Positions 17,084-26,331 of a DNA stretch of 64,000 bases are shown here, in pieces. Every line of letters begins with the position of its first letter. Positions within the stretch are counted from its first letter, which is position 1. The position numbers and the translations under genes are program-made. Under the pieces are notes generated by a model. That model had not been told where the DNA came from. It searched no databases and saw only the letters and a program-made list of their open reading frames with translations. Source of the stretch: Parvularcula sp964556115 (GTDB taxonomy: Bacteria > Pseudomonadota > Alphaproteobacteria > Caulobacterales > Parvularculaceae); assembly GCA_964556115.1 (NCBI GenBank), contig CAZKVC010000001.1:372001-436000 (forward strand), written 5' to 3'.

Positions 17084-20000
17084 ATGCGCCAGCTTCTGCT
17101 TCTCGGAACAGCCCTTCTCTACCCCGCCGCCGCCCTCGCCCACCCGGGCGACGAGGTCTTCCCCCGGCAGGAAGGCGATACCCGAGAGGCCGGCGGCAAC
17201 GAAAGCATGGCCGAGGAACCGGTCGCGCCGCCTGCCGACGACTGGGACGTGATGAACCCGCCCATGCCCACGAGGACGGTGTCGATCGACACCGACGAAG
17301 GGACGTGGATGAACGTCGATGTGAGCCCCGATGGCGAGACCATTGCCTTCGACCTTCTCGGCGACATCTACACCATGCCGATCTCCGGCGGCGAGGCGAC
17401 GGCCATCGCTTCGGGCCTCGCCTATGAGATGCAGCCGCGCTGGTCACCGGACGGCTCGAAGATCGCCTTCACGTCCGATCGGGAGGGCGGCGACAACATC
17501 TTCGTGATGAACCCTGACGGCTCGGACATCCGGCAGGTGACGGACGAGACGTTCCGTCTTCTGAACTCTCCGGCCTGGCACCCGGACGCCCCCTATATCG
17601 CTGCCAAGAAGCACTTCACGACCACCCGCTCCCTCGGTACTGGCGAGATCTGGCTCTATCACCTTGGCGGAGGCACCGGCACGGCGATCGTCGAGCGGCC
17701 GAGCCCCGAGTTCCAGAAAGAGCTCGGCGAGCCGGTCTTCGCCCCTGACGGGCAGAGCCTCTACTTTACACGGAATGTCAGCTCTGGCTCGACCTTCATC
17801 TATGCTCAGGACTCCAACCAGTCCCTGTTTGAGATCGAGGCCCTGGACCTCGCCTCGGGCGAGCGGCGGACCGTGGTGCGCGGCCCCGGCGGCGCGGTCA
17901 GGCCTACCCCTTCGCCGAACGGCGAACGCATCGCTTTCGTCCGCCGGGACCGGGGGCTTTCCAAGCTCTACGTCCAGGACTTCGCCAGCGGCGAGCTGCG
18001 CGAGGTCTATGACGGGCTCGATCAGGACATGCAGGAGACCTGGGCGGTCCACGGTGTCTATCCGCAAATGGACTGGACCCCCGATGGCGAGGCGCTGGTC
18101 TTCTGGGCCGGCGGCAAGCTGTGGCGTGCACCGATGAATGGTGAGGCGGAAGAGATCCCGTTCCGTGTACGCGATGAGCGCGAGGTCGTCGATCCGCCGC
18201 GGCCTTCGGTCGAGGTCTCGCCGGAGAGCTTCAGGACCACCATGGCCCGCCAGGCCACGGCGTCGCCCGATGGCGAAAGCATGGTCTTCGCCTCCCTCGG
18301 CAAGCTCTACATCAAGAGCGGTGACGGCGAACCGAAACGCCTCACCCGCTCTGACCCGTCCGTACGCGAAGTCTTTCCCAGCTACTCCCGCGACGGAAGG
18401 CAGATCGTCTATGTGGCCTGGACCGATGAGGGGCTCGGCGAGATCAGGACCATCTCGGCCCGCGGTGGCCGCTCGCGCCGGGTAACGGAGGAGCCGGGGC
18501 ATTACCGCTCGCCTTCCTTCTCGCCTGATGGCGAAACGATCGTCTTTGAAAAGGATGCAGGCGGATGGCTCCTCTCCGACCGGTATTCGGGCGAGACGGG
18601 CCTCTACCGCATCCCTGCCAGGGGCGGCGAGATGGTGCGCTTTGCTGAAGGTGGTTCCGGCCCGCATTTCGGCCGCGAGGAGGACCGGGTCTACTATACC
18701 AAGCGCCTGGACGGCTTCGCCCTGGTCAGCACGAACCTCAATGGCTTTGATGAGCGCACGCACCTGACGAGCGAGCTGGCCTACGGGTTCCACGTCGCGC
18801 CCGATGGACACCACATCGCCTTCTTCGATAATTACGACGTCCACGTCATGCCCATGCCCATGACACCGTCGAAGATCGCGGCGGCGCGCAGCACCAGTAA
18901 CTTCCCCACCAAGAGGGTTTCGGGCGGCGGTGCGGACAGTCTGAGCTGGTCAGGCGGCGGTGAGCGGGTTCACTGGACCCTCGGTCCCGTCGGCTACACG
19001 GCCGAGCTGGCGGCGGTCATGCCCGAAACGCCGCTCGCCGAAGGTGAGGAGGCGAGCGAATACGAGCCGCCGCAGGAGGGCATGGACCTTTCGATCGAGG
19101 CCGAGGCCGATATTCCCGAAGGCAGCGTCGCCCTGACCGGCGCGCGGATCGTCACCATGGCCGGGGAAGACGGCGGCGTCATCGAGACCGGTACGGTCCT
19201 GATCGAGAACAACCGGATCGCGGCCATCGGTTCGGATATCGACATCCCCGACGGGACCCCCACGGTCGACATGGAAGGCAAGACGATCATCCCCGGGCTG
19301 ATCGACGCCCACGCCCATGGCCCCTATTCCGATGGAGGCATCATTCCGCAGACGAACTGGAGCACCGTCGCGCACCTTGCGCTCGGTGTGACCACCGTTT
19401 TCGATCCGTCGAGCAATGCCGACAGCTTCGCGGCACAGTCGCTCCAGCGGACGGGCGATCTTCTGGCCCCGCGCCTCTATACGACGGGCCGCATCGTCTA
19501 TGGCGCCAAATCGCCGGGCGCCTATGCTGACATCCAGTCCTATGAGGACGCCCTCGATCACGTCCGCCGCCTGAAGACTCAAGGCGCGCACGGCATCAAG
19601 AACTACAACCAGCCGCGCCGCGACCAGCGGCAGAAGGTGGTCGCTGCCGCGCTCGAGGAAGACATCCTCGTCGTGGCCGAAGGCGGCTCGCTCTTCACCA
19701 TGGATATGAGCATCGTCGCGGACGGAAACTCGGCCCTGGAGCACAACCTGCCCCAGCGGGTCCTCTATGACGACGTCCTGCAGTTCTACGGCCAGACCGA
19801 GGTCGCCTACACCCCGACCCTGGTCGTCACCTATGGCGGGCTCGCTGGGGATCCCTACTGGCGCTACGCCACCGACGTCTGGACCCATCCGATCCTCTCC
19901 GAACATGTGCCCGATCACATCCTCGAGCCTTCATCCGTACGCCGCACCAAGGCGCCTGAAGAGGACTTCGCCGATCAATATGCGGCGCGGGAGGCGAAGA

Positions 20001-20350
20001 AGCTCGCCGATGAAGGTGTGATGGTGTCGATCGGCGCGCATGGCCAGCAACAGGGGCTCGCTGCGCATTGGGAGATGTGGTCCTTCGCCCGGGGCGGCAT
20101 GTCACCGCTCGAAGCGCTTCGGACGGCTACCTCCACCCCGGCCAGGCATCTCGGCTTCGCCGACGACATCGGCACGCTGGAGGAAGGCAAGCTCGCCGAT
20201 CTCGTGGTCCTCGACGAGAACCCGCTGGAGGACATCCGCAACACCGACAAGATCAGCCACGTTATGCTGGGCGGACGCCTCTATGATGCGAAAACCATGG
20301 CGGAGGTCGAAACCGGTGACCGTCCCGCGGTCGAATACTACTGGGAGTGA
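17084..20350 (+). CDS. secreted beta-propeller/amidohydrolase fusion
   Basis: The 1088-residue exported protein has a signal peptide (RQLLLLGTALLYPAAALAHP), then repeated TolB/WD40-like blades with SPDG motifs (VSPDGETIAFDLLGDIYTM, RWSPDGSKIAFTSDREGGDN and others) over residues 50-640, and a C-terminal amidohydrolase domain (about 685-1075). The latter shows GARIVTMAG, IIPGLIDAHAHGPYSDGG with metal-binding HAH, IGAHGQQQG and the closing LGTLEEGKLADLVVLDENP-type ending. Family members are imidazolonepropionase/prolidase-like hydrolases; the substrate is unknown. The propeller may act as a size gate, as in tricorn-type proteins. Confidence 0.88.
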   Translation: MRQLLLLGTALLYPAAALAHPGDEVFPRQEGDTREAGGNESMAEEPVAPPADDWDVMNPPMPTRTVSIDTDEGTWMNVDVSPDGETIAFDLLGDIYTMPISGGEATAIASGLAYEMQPRWSPDGSKIAFTSDREGGDNIFVMNPDGSDIRQVTDETFRLLNSPAWHPDAPYIAAKKHFTTTRSLGTGEIWLYHLGGGTGTAIVERPSPEFQKELGEPVFAPDGQSLYFTRNVSSGSTFIYAQDSNQSLFEIEALDLASGERRTVVRGPGGAVRPTPSPNGERIAFVRRDRGLSKLYVQDFASGELREVYDGLDQDMQETWAVHGVYPQMDWTPDGEALVFWAGGKLWRAPMNGEAEEIPFRVRDEREVVDPPRPSVEVSPESFRTTMARQATASPDGESMVFASLGKLYIKSGDGEPKRLTRSDPSVREVFPSYSRDGRQIVYVAWTDEGLGEIRTISARGGRSRRVTEEPGHYRSPSFSPDGETIVFEKDAGGWLLSDRYSGETGLYRIPARGGEMVRFAEGGSGPHFGREEDRVYYTKRLDGFALVSTNLNGFDERTHLTSELAYGFHVAPDGHHIAFFDNYDVHVMPMPMTPSKIAAARSTSNFPTKRVSGGGADSLSWSGGGERVHWTLGPVGYTAELAAVMPETPLAEGEEASEYEPPQEGMDLSIEAEADIPEGSVALTGARIVTMAGEDGGVIETGTVLIENNRIAAIGSDIDIPDGTPTVDMEGKTIIPGLIDAHAHGPYSDGGIIPQTNWSTVAHLALGVTTVFDPSSNADSFAAQSLQRTGDLLAPRLYTTGRIVYGAKSPGAYADIQSYEDALDHVRRLKTQGAHGIKNYNQPRRDQRQKVVAAALEEDILVVAEGGSLFTMDMSIVADGNSALEHNLPQRVLYDDVLQFYGQTEVAYTPTLVVTYGGLAGDPYWRYATDVWTHPILSEHVPDHILEPSSVRRTKAPEEDFADQYAAREAKKLADEGVMVSIGAHGQQQGLAAHWEMWSFARGGMSPLEALRTATSTPARHLGFADDIGTLEEGKLADLVVLDENPLEDIRNTDKISHVMLGGRLYDAKTMAEVETGDRPAVEYYWE

Positions 20351-20357
20351 TGCACCT

Positions 20358-20798
20358 TCAGGTGCGGCTGGCCAGCATGTCCTTGATGGAGCTGGTCAGC
20401 TGCTCTTCGGTGTAGGGTTTGCGCAGCACCGCCTCGCTGACCTCGCCCAGGTCACCGCGCTCCTCGCCATAGCCGGTGGCGAAGAGGACCCGGCCGCCGC
20501 TGGCCTTGATCTTCCGCGCCAAAGGCAATGATGGCTCGCCGTTGATATCGACATCGAGGATCGCGACGGAAACCGGCCCCTGGTCCAAGACAGCAGCTGC
20601 CTGCGGAAGGGTGCTCACAGCGTGGACTTCGCCGAGATTGGCGTCTTCCAGAACGGCGGTGAAACTCATCGAGACGATGAACTCGTCCTCGAGATAGAGG
20701 ATCCGCGCAGGCTTCTCCGCCGGTCCGGTCTTGGGTGTTCGATGCGTCACAATGGCCCCTTCCGGACGAACGGTCCGGTCATGGGTGAGGTGTGGCAC
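20358..20798 (-). CDS. single-domain response regulator
   Basis: The 146-residue protein is one receiver domain after a short disordered N-terminus. It has ILYLEDEFIV (acidic pocket), phospho-acceptor Asp in VAILDVDING, and the Lys in AVLRKPYTEEQL. There is no output domain, so it acts through protein contacts, as CheY- or Sma0114/DivK-like regulators do. The E-D-E-F variant and FATGYGEE segment are typical of the FATGUY subgroup, which lacks the usual Thr/Ser position. It converges on the amidohydrolase gene. A GTG at codon 17 is an alternative start. Confidence 0.85.
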   Translation of the reverse strand: MPHLTHDRTVRPEGAIVTHRTPKTGPAEKPARILYLEDEFIVSMSFTAVLEDANLGEVHAVSTLPQAAAVLDQGPVSVAILDVDINGEPSLPLARKIKASGGRVLFATGYGEERGDLGEVSEAVLRKPYTEEQLTSSIKDMLASRT

Positions 20799-20873
20799 AG
20801 TTACAGTAAAACCGTTCTCGCAAGTTCGTTTGCGGTGATCACAATGATGTGTAGCTCGGAACGGGCCAGAACC

Positions 20874-21371
20874 TTACTCGGCCGGAAGCACCACGTTCAT
20901 CCTGTCGCCGACCCGGCTGCGCAGCGGCTTGCGCTCAAGGCTTTCCGCCAGCGCGTCGAGCCGCGCCATCAGCCCGCCGACTTCGGCGTCCAACTCATCG
21001 GCCACCGCTTCGAAGCTTTCCCAGAGGGGTTTCAACCGCGCAATGCGCTTCCGGCCTTCATCAGTCAGGCTGATGAGCTTCTTCCGCCTGTCGCTTGGGT
21101 GCTCGGCCGAAGTGATGAAGCCGGCGGTATGAAGCCCGCGCAGGCTCTGGGTCATGGTCGGTTGGGACACCTTGAGCTGCAACGCGATCTGCACCGCGGT
21201 GATCGGCTTGGGGTCCGCCTCGAGAAGGACGCTGAGCGGACCGATCCAGGCAGGGTTCTCTTCATAGCCGTAGGACTGATAGATCTGCGCCGTTTCGGTC
21301 TGCAGCTTTTCCAGCAGGCTGCGCATTCTCGTGGTGATGCCCGTTCGCGTCTTGGGGTCCCACTCACTCAT
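20874..21371 (-). CDS. MarR-family transcriptional regulator
   Basis: The 165-residue protein has a winged helix with PITAVQIALQLKVSQPTMTQ as the recognition helix region, followed by the wing EHPSDRRKKLISLTDEG that marks MarR proteins (Asp-Arg-Arg). Flanking helices form the dimer interface. MarR proteins repress genes in response to small ligands. The target is not evident; the 418-bp region upstream holds two inverted repeats that could be operators. Confidence 0.88.
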   Translation of the reverse strand: MSEWDPKTRTGITTRMRSLLEKLQTETAQIYQSYGYEENPAWIGPLSVLLEADPKPITAVQIALQLKVSQPTMTQSLRGLHTAGFITSAEHPSDRRKKLISLTDEGRKRIARLKPLWESFEAVADELDAEVGGLMARLDALAESLERKPLRSRVGDRMNVVLPAE

Positions 21372-21788
21372 CTTCAGATCCTTCGTTTCCCGGCCCAGTA
21401 CCGTCTGTCCGCAATGGAACGTTTTGGCAAGAAAACATCACCAGCTGAATTCGCGCAGCAATGCAAATATGAGTAATGCTCATCGGTATTGAAGAACATG
21501 GGCCATGCCTGTCCTTATCGTTTATTGACGACACATGGCCCGAAAACCCGCTTCCGGCGCTGGCCTACTGGTGTAGTCTTGCATAGAGGCGGAGCCCCCG
21601 AATTCGTGGCAGCTCTTCACCGCCTTCGGCGCGAAGTATCGGCAGAGATGCTTGTGTACGGCACCTCTCAGACGCTCAACGGGGCGAATCGGTCGGGCCT
21701 AGCGCCCTTCGGCTGACTGCTCCGGACCTTTGGGAACGCATGCAACGCGGTGCTAAGCGCGAGGTGCAATCCACCGAAGGCCCGGCCC
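21372..21788. other. gene-free interval with two inverted repeats
   Basis: No convincing gene is present between the MarR gene and the SnoaL-like gene. A short plus-strand frame (21489-21716) has no ribosome-binding site and a composition unlike neighbours. Two palindromes are visible: ATGAG-N5-CTCAT at 21469-21483, and GGGCCATG (21500-21507) matched by CATGGCCC (21534-21541). Either could be a MarR site or part of a transcript end. Confidence 0.4.
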
Positions 21789-22286
21789 ATGAACATTCGA
21801 GCTTCCCTGACGGTTATCGTTCTGATGACGGCGACGCCCGCTTTGGCCGGCGACGGCGATACGGTCGATAGCCTTGTCACCGCGACCTATGACGTCATCT
21901 CGGGCCCTGTCGGCGAGGCGCGTGATTGGGAGCGGTTTCGGGACCTTTTCACCAAAGATGCCGTCATGATCGCTCGTGCGGAGAAAAGCGGAGCGCTGAC
22001 TGCCATCACGCCTGACGGCTACATCGAGCGAAGCGGATCGTTCCTCGTCGAAAACGGATTCCATGAGAACGAGGTGACCCGCAAGACCGAGCGCTACGGG
22101 GACATCGCCCAGGTCTTTTCCTCCTATGAGGGCCGTTTGGGCGGGCCGCATGCCGAGCCGATCATGCGCGGTATCAACAGTTTCCAGCTGATCCACGACG
22201 GCGAACGCTGGCGGATCGCATCGCTGATCTGGCAGCAGGAACACGACGAGCTGCCCCTGCCCGAGGAGATGGACCCCGAACGCTGA
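21789..22286 (+). CDS. exported SnoaL/NTF2-like protein
   Basis: The 165-residue protein starts with a signal peptide (MNIRASLTVIVLMTATPALA) and then has the NTF2-like/DUF4440 pattern: DWERFRDLFTKDAVMI, a central strand, and the C-terminal GINSFQLIHDGERWRIASLIWQ split over two strands. Such alpha+beta cone proteins serve many roles and no catalytic residues can be assigned. I chose the ATG that directly starts the signal peptide. The next gene follows after only two bases. Confidence 0.75.
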   Translation: MNIRASLTVIVLMTATPALAGDGDTVDSLVTATYDVISGPVGEARDWERFRDLFTKDAVMIARAEKSGALTAITPDGYIERSGSFLVENGFHENEVTRKTERYGDIAQVFSSYEGRLGGPHAEPIMRGINSFQLIHDGERWRIASLIWQQEHDELPLPEEMDPER

Positions 22287-22288
22287 AC

Positions 22289-23182
22289 GTGGCACCTCTC
22301 TTTGCCGGGGTCGATGCAGGCGGGACCAGCTTCAAGCTGGCCGTGGGAACCGGCGACGGCCGGGTTCTGAAGCAGGACCGCGTCCTAACCACCAGCCCGG
22401 ACGCCACGGTTGCCGCTTCGCTCGGCCTTCTGGGCGATATGGCAGCAGCGGTGGGCGGACCGCTTCGCGGTATCGGCATCGCTTCCTTCGGGCCCCTGAA
22501 CCTCAACCACGCATCGTCCGACTACGGCATGATCCTGAGAACGCCGAAGGCCGGATGGGAAGGCTGCAACCTCAAACGGCTATTCGGCGAAGCGGGCGGC
22601 GTTCCGGTTGCCATCGATATCGACGTCGCCGCGGCGCTTCTGGGCGAGAGCCGCTACGGCGCGGCGCGAGGTGCGGCGAGCGCGGCCTATGTGACCGTCG
22701 GCACGGGCATCGGCGCCCATGTGGAGGTCCACGGGCAAGGGATCACCGCAGCCCACCACTCCGAGCTCGGCCATATACGCATTGCGCGGCATAAGGATGA
22801 CCCCTTCGAAGGGACCTGCCCCTTCCATGGCGACTGCCTCGAGGGCCTTGTGAGCGGCCCTGCCCTTGAGGCACGCGCCGGCCCCCTTGAGCACCTGCCT
22901 GCGGAGCATCCGGTCTGGGCGATCGCAGCCCATGGTCTGGCCCAGCTCTGCCTGCATCTCAGCCTGACCTTCCGGTTGCAACGCATCGTCCTCGGCGGCG
23001 GAGTGATGCAGGCGCCAAGGCTGTTGGCGCTTGTGCGGCGCTTCTACGACGAGCTTCTGGGAGAGTACCTCGCCGAGCCAGTGCCGACGCAGGAACTCAT
23101 CAAACCGGCGGCTTTGGGAGAGAACGCAGGAACGATCGGCGCGATCGAGCTGGTCCGTGGCCTGATCGGGAACGAAGCCTAG
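22289..23182 (+). CDS. ROK-family sugar kinase (fructokinase-like)
   Basis: The 297-residue protein has the ROK ATP-binding motif FAGVDAGGTSFKLAV at the N-terminus, catalytic region VAIDIDVAAALLGESRYGA with the conserved acidic residue, YVTVGTGIGAHV, and the zinc-site segment HIRIARHKDDPFEGTCPFHG with CPFHGDCLEG. The Cys-x3-His-x2-Cys spacing resembles bacterial fructokinases (Mak/ScrK-like). It phosphorylates a hexose, probably fructose, in the cytosol. The start is a GTG two bases after the previous stop, so the pair is co-translated. Confidence 0.88.
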   Translation: MAPLFAGVDAGGTSFKLAVGTGDGRVLKQDRVLTTSPDATVAASLGLLGDMAAAVGGPLRGIGIASFGPLNLNHASSDYGMILRTPKAGWEGCNLKRLFGEAGGVPVAIDIDVAAALLGESRYGAARGAASAAYVTVGTGIGAHVEVHGQGITAAHHSELGHIRIARHKDDPFEGTCPFHGDCLEGLVSGPALEARAGPLEHLPAEHPVWAIAAHGLAQLCLHLSLTFRLQRIVLGGGVMQAPRLLALVRRFYDELLGEYLAEPVPTQELIKPAALGENAGTIGAIELVRGLIGNEA

Positions 23183-23218
23183 GCAAGTATCGCTCGGCAG
23201 CTCGCCGGGAGCAGCCCC

Positions 23219-23668
23219 TCAGGGAGCGGCAAGGCCGTCTGCCGCGCGCTGATGTTCCGCTTCGAGACGTCTGCGGAGGTTTTCGAGGTCGTAGCCTGCC
23301 TTGGCCGCCCTCTCGATGATTTCGTCGGGGGAAAGCCGCCCGGCTTCGGAAAGCGCCCAGAGCGACACCGAACGCGTGCCGGTACGGCAATAGGCGAGCG
23401 TGGGGCTGGGAAGCTCCGCCAGCGCCCTGCCGAATGCCGCGACATTGTCATCGGTGATCTGACCGGGCGTCACGGGAATGTAGCGGACCTTCAGGCCGAG
23501 GCTTTCAGCCGCCGCCTCGATTTCCGCGGCGTCCGGCTGGCCTTCGCCTTCACCGTCGGGGCGGTTGATGATGACCGATCGGTAGCCCTCCTCCGCCAGG
23601 GCACGCAGATCGCCGGGGACGATCTGCGGTGAGACGGTCAGGTCGGGTGAGATTTTCCTGTCATCCAT
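23219..23668 (-). CDS. DUF442/TIGR01244-type sulfurtransferase or phosphatase
   Basis: The 149-residue cytosolic protein has the dual-specificity phosphatase-like DUF442 fold with the P-loop YCRTGTRSVSLWALS around an active-site Cys, and an N-terminal LTVSPQIVPGDLRALAEEGY. The family is fused to, or paired with, persulfide dioxygenases in Blh proteins of BigR operons, where it handles sulfane sulfur. Here it is the last gene of the run beginning at 30088. The ATG at 23668 has a GGAGG site 5 bases before it; a TTG four codons upstream is unlikely. Confidence 0.85.
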   Translation of the reverse strand: MDDRKISPDLTVSPQIVPGDLRALAEEGYRSVIINRPDGEGEGQPDAAEIEAAAESLGLKVRYIPVTPGQITDDNVAAFGRALAELPSPTLAYCRTGTRSVSLWALSEAGRLSPDEIIERAAKAGYDLENLRRRLEAEHQRAADGLAAP

Positions 23669-23752
23669 TGTAACCTCCAATTATCTTCTGACTGAGCATT
23701 TCTATATGCGAGACGCGCTTCATGGCTACTCCGGGCCTTCCCGGCACTCCCG

Positions 23753-23878
23753 TCACAGGATCATCGCGCGTATGCCGTAAGCAACCACCGATACCGTCAG
23801 CACACCACCTATCCACAGACCGACGAACCACAGCGCCTTGCGCAGGGGTTCGGGCAGGCGCTGCCACCTGGTTTCCAT
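23753..23878 (-). CDS. DUF2474-family small subunit-like protein of cytochrome bd
   Basis: A 41-residue protein: METRWQRLPEPLRKALWFVG, then one membrane helix (LWIGGVLTVSVVAYGIRAMI) and a C-terminal Leu. Pattern and position match DUF2474, the short single-helix protein often encoded after cydAB-like genes, analogous to CydX, which stabilises the bd oxidase. Its ATG overlaps the cydB stop (ATGA at 23875-23878), implying translational coupling. It is short enough to be missed by length-filtered gene finding. Confidence 0.85.
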   Translation of the reverse strand: METRWQRLPEPLRKALWFVGLWIGGVLTVSVVAYGIRAMIL

Positions 23879-24891
23879 CAATGGTACCCCTCCGCCGGGT
23901 CCATCTTCCCGCGGAACACCCAATAGGCGTAGCCGGTATAGGCGAGGATGATGGGGATCAGGATCACCGCCCCGACGAACATGAAGATCTGGCTGCCGAA
24001 GGGCGTGGCCGCATCAAGGATCGTGACCTCGGTGGGGATGATGTAGGGATAGATTGATATTCCGAGCCCCACATAAGTCACGAAGAACAGCCCCAGTGCC
24101 AGAATGAATGGTCTGTATTCGTGCTTATGAACATTCAGGGACTTGAACATCGCAAAAGCGAACCCTGCCACGGCCAGGGGCACCGGCGCCGCGAAGATGA
24201 TGCCCGGCATGGTCAGCCAGCGCTCGAAATAGGCGTTTTCAAGGAAGGGGGTGAAGACCGAAACGAGCACGATGAACCCGATGGTGCCGAGGCCGAACTG
24301 CCAGGCGAACTTGCGGGCACGCTCCTGAATGTCGCCTTCGAGCTTCATGACCAGCCAGGTCGCGCCAAGCAGGCCGTAACCCACCACCACGGCTACTCCC
24401 GTCAGGAGCGAGAAGGGAGAAAGCCAGTCCCACCACCCCCCGCCATAAGCCCGCCCGTCAACGTCGATCCCTTGGAGGAGCGCACCGAGAGCGACCCCTT
24501 GGGCGAAAGCGGCCATGACCGAACCGCCGATGAAGGCGCGGTCCCAATGCCGGATCCAGCGCTTCGTCCGCCAACGGAACTCAAAAGCAACACCGCGGAA
24601 AACCAGCGCCAGAAGCATGGCGATGATGGGCGCGTAAAGGGCCGGCATGATGATGCCGTAGGCCATGGGAAAAGCGGCGAAGAGGCCCCCTCCCCCCAGG
24701 ATCAGCCAGGTCTCGTTGCCGTCCCAGACGGGGGCGACGGAGTTCATCAGGAGGTCGCGCTCCTCCTTCTCGGGGAAGAAGGGATAGAGGATCCCCATGC
24801 CGAGATCGAAACCGTCGAGCACGACGTAGATGAAGATGCCCGTCGCCAGGAGGAACGCCCATGCATTGGCAAGCCAGATCGAAACTTCCAT
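23878..24891 (-). CDS. cydB: cytochrome bd ubiquinol oxidase subunit II
   Basis: The 337-residue protein has eight or so membrane helices and the CydB signature near the N-terminus: YVVLDGFDLGMGILYPFFP and APVWDGNETWLILGGGGLFA. CydB pairs with CydA to form the quinol-oxidising, oxygen-reducing bd complex in the inner membrane. It starts 13 bases after cydA and is coupled to the DUF2474 gene. Length matches the CioB type. Confidence 0.96.
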   Translation of the reverse strand: MEVSIWLANAWAFLLATGIFIYVVLDGFDLGMGILYPFFPEKEERDLLMNSVAPVWDGNETWLILGGGGLFAAFPMAYGIIMPALYAPIIAMLLALVFRGVAFEFRWRTKRWIRHWDRAFIGGSVMAAFAQGVALGALLQGIDVDGRAYGGGWWDWLSPFSLLTGVAVVVGYGLLGATWLVMKLEGDIQERARKFAWQFGLGTIGFIVLVSVFTPFLENAYFERWLTMPGIIFAAPVPLAVAGFAFAMFKSLNVHKHEYRPFILALGLFFVTYVGLGISIYPYIIPTEVTILDAATPFGSQIFMFVGAVILIPIILAYTGYAYWVFRGKMDPAEGYH

Positions 24892-24903
24892 TGCCTTCTC
24901 TCC

Positions 24904-26331
24904 TTATTCTGCCGGGTGAAGGACGCCTTCGGGATCGACCTGCCCGGCAGGCGTGATCCCGGATGTCCGGATCGGCGGCTCGCCGGACTTGATGATGCCG
25001 GGCTCGCCGAGGGTGGGCGGACGTGAAGCCAGCCGGAAGATGTAGAAGACCCCTGCGCCGAAGACGAAGAAGTAGATCACGATGAAGGCCATCAAAGAGG
25101 CCCCCACCGCCGGGGCACCCAGCGGGCTGACGCTGTCGGCGGTCCTCAGCGCTCCGTAGACGGTGTAGGGCTGACGGCCGACCTCGGTGGTGATCCATCC
25201 CGCCGTCACCGCGATCAGGCCCGAGGGCGTCATGGCGAGAGCGAAGCGGTGGAGCCAGCGGTTGGTGAAGAGGGTCTTCCGCCATCTCGTCCAGAGGGAG
25301 AAAAGGCCGACGCCGAGCATCAGGAAGCCGAGCCCGATCATGATGCGGAAGGACCAGAAGACGATCGCCACTGGGGGCTGCTCATCGTCCGGAATGGTGT
25401 CGAGCCCATCGAGCGGCGCGTTCAAATCGTGATGCAGAATCAGTGAACTGAGCTTGGGGATACCGACAGCATATTTCAGCTCCTGCGCTTCGTCGTCGGG
25501 AATGCCGAAGAGATAGAGCGGCGCGCCCTCGGGATGGCTTTCATAGTGCCCCTCCATCGCCATGACCTTTTGCGGCTGATGCTCGAGGGTGTTGAGACCA
25601 TGCATGTCGCCCAGGACGATCTGGATCGGCGCGACGATGGCAGCCATCCACATGGCCATGGAGAACATCGTCCGCACCCCTTCATTCTCGCGACTGCCGC
25701 GAAGAAGGTGGAAGGCGCCGACCCCGCCGATGACGAAGGCGGTGGTCAGATAGGCGGCGGTCAGGGTATGCGCGAGCCGGTAGGGGAAGCTTGGGTTGAA
25801 GACCACCTCCCACCAGTCCGTCGGCATCATCTGACCGTTTTCGAGCATGGTGAAGCCCGCAGGCGTGTGCATCCAGCTGTTCACCGACAGGATCCAGAAA
25901 GCCGAGAGCGCCGTACCGAAGGCGACGGCCACACAGGCGACCATGTGAAGGGTCGGGCCGACGCGGTCGCGGCCGAAGAGCATGATGCCAAGGAAGCCTG
26001 CTTCAAGAAAGAAGGCGGTGAGAACCTCGTAAGCCATCAGTGGACCGATCACCGGCCCGGCTATGTCAGAGAAGACCGACCAGTTGGTGCCGAACTGGTA
26101 GCTCATGGTCAGACCCGAGACGACGCCCATGGCGAAGCTGATGGCGAAGATCTTGATCCAGTATTTGAAGAGCCGGAGATACTTCTCGTTCCCGGTCTTG
26201 AGGAACAGCCCGTTCAACACCGCAAGGTAGCTTGCAAGGCCGATCGTGAAGGCCGGGAAGAGGAAATGGAAGGCGACGGTGAACGCGAACTGAATGCGCG
26301 CCAGCATCAAGGCATCGAGACTAGAGAGCAT
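24904..26331 (-). CDS. cydA: cytochrome bd ubiquinol oxidase subunit I, CIO-like
   Basis: The 475-residue membrane protein carries heme ligand His22 in QFAFTVAFHFLFPAFTIGL and the quinol-site motif GRQPYTVYGALRTADSVSP (GRQPW in E. coli). It is shorter than E. coli CydA (522), with a short Q-loop as in cyanide-insensitive CioA oxidases. bd oxidases are resistant to sulfide and cyanide, which fits the sulfur-handling genes around it. It overlaps the end of the SulP gene by 11 bases. Confidence 0.96.
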   Translation of the reverse strand: MLSSLDALMLARIQFAFTVAFHFLFPAFTIGLASYLAVLNGLFLKTGNEKYLRLFKYWIKIFAISFAMGVVSGLTMSYQFGTNWSVFSDIAGPVIGPLMAYEVLTAFFLEAGFLGIMLFGRDRVGPTLHMVACVAVAFGTALSAFWILSVNSWMHTPAGFTMLENGQMMPTDWWEVVFNPSFPYRLAHTLTAAYLTTAFVIGGVGAFHLLRGSRENEGVRTMFSMAMWMAAIVAPIQIVLGDMHGLNTLEHQPQKVMAMEGHYESHPEGAPLYLFGIPDDEAQELKYAVGIPKLSSLILHHDLNAPLDGLDTIPDDEQPPVAIVFWSFRIMIGLGFLMLGVGLFSLWTRWRKTLFTNRWLHRFALAMTPSGLIAVTAGWITTEVGRQPYTVYGALRTADSVSPLGAPAVGASLMAFIVIYFFVFGAGVFYIFRLASRPPTLGEPGIIKSGEPPIRTSGITPAGQVDPEGVLHPAE

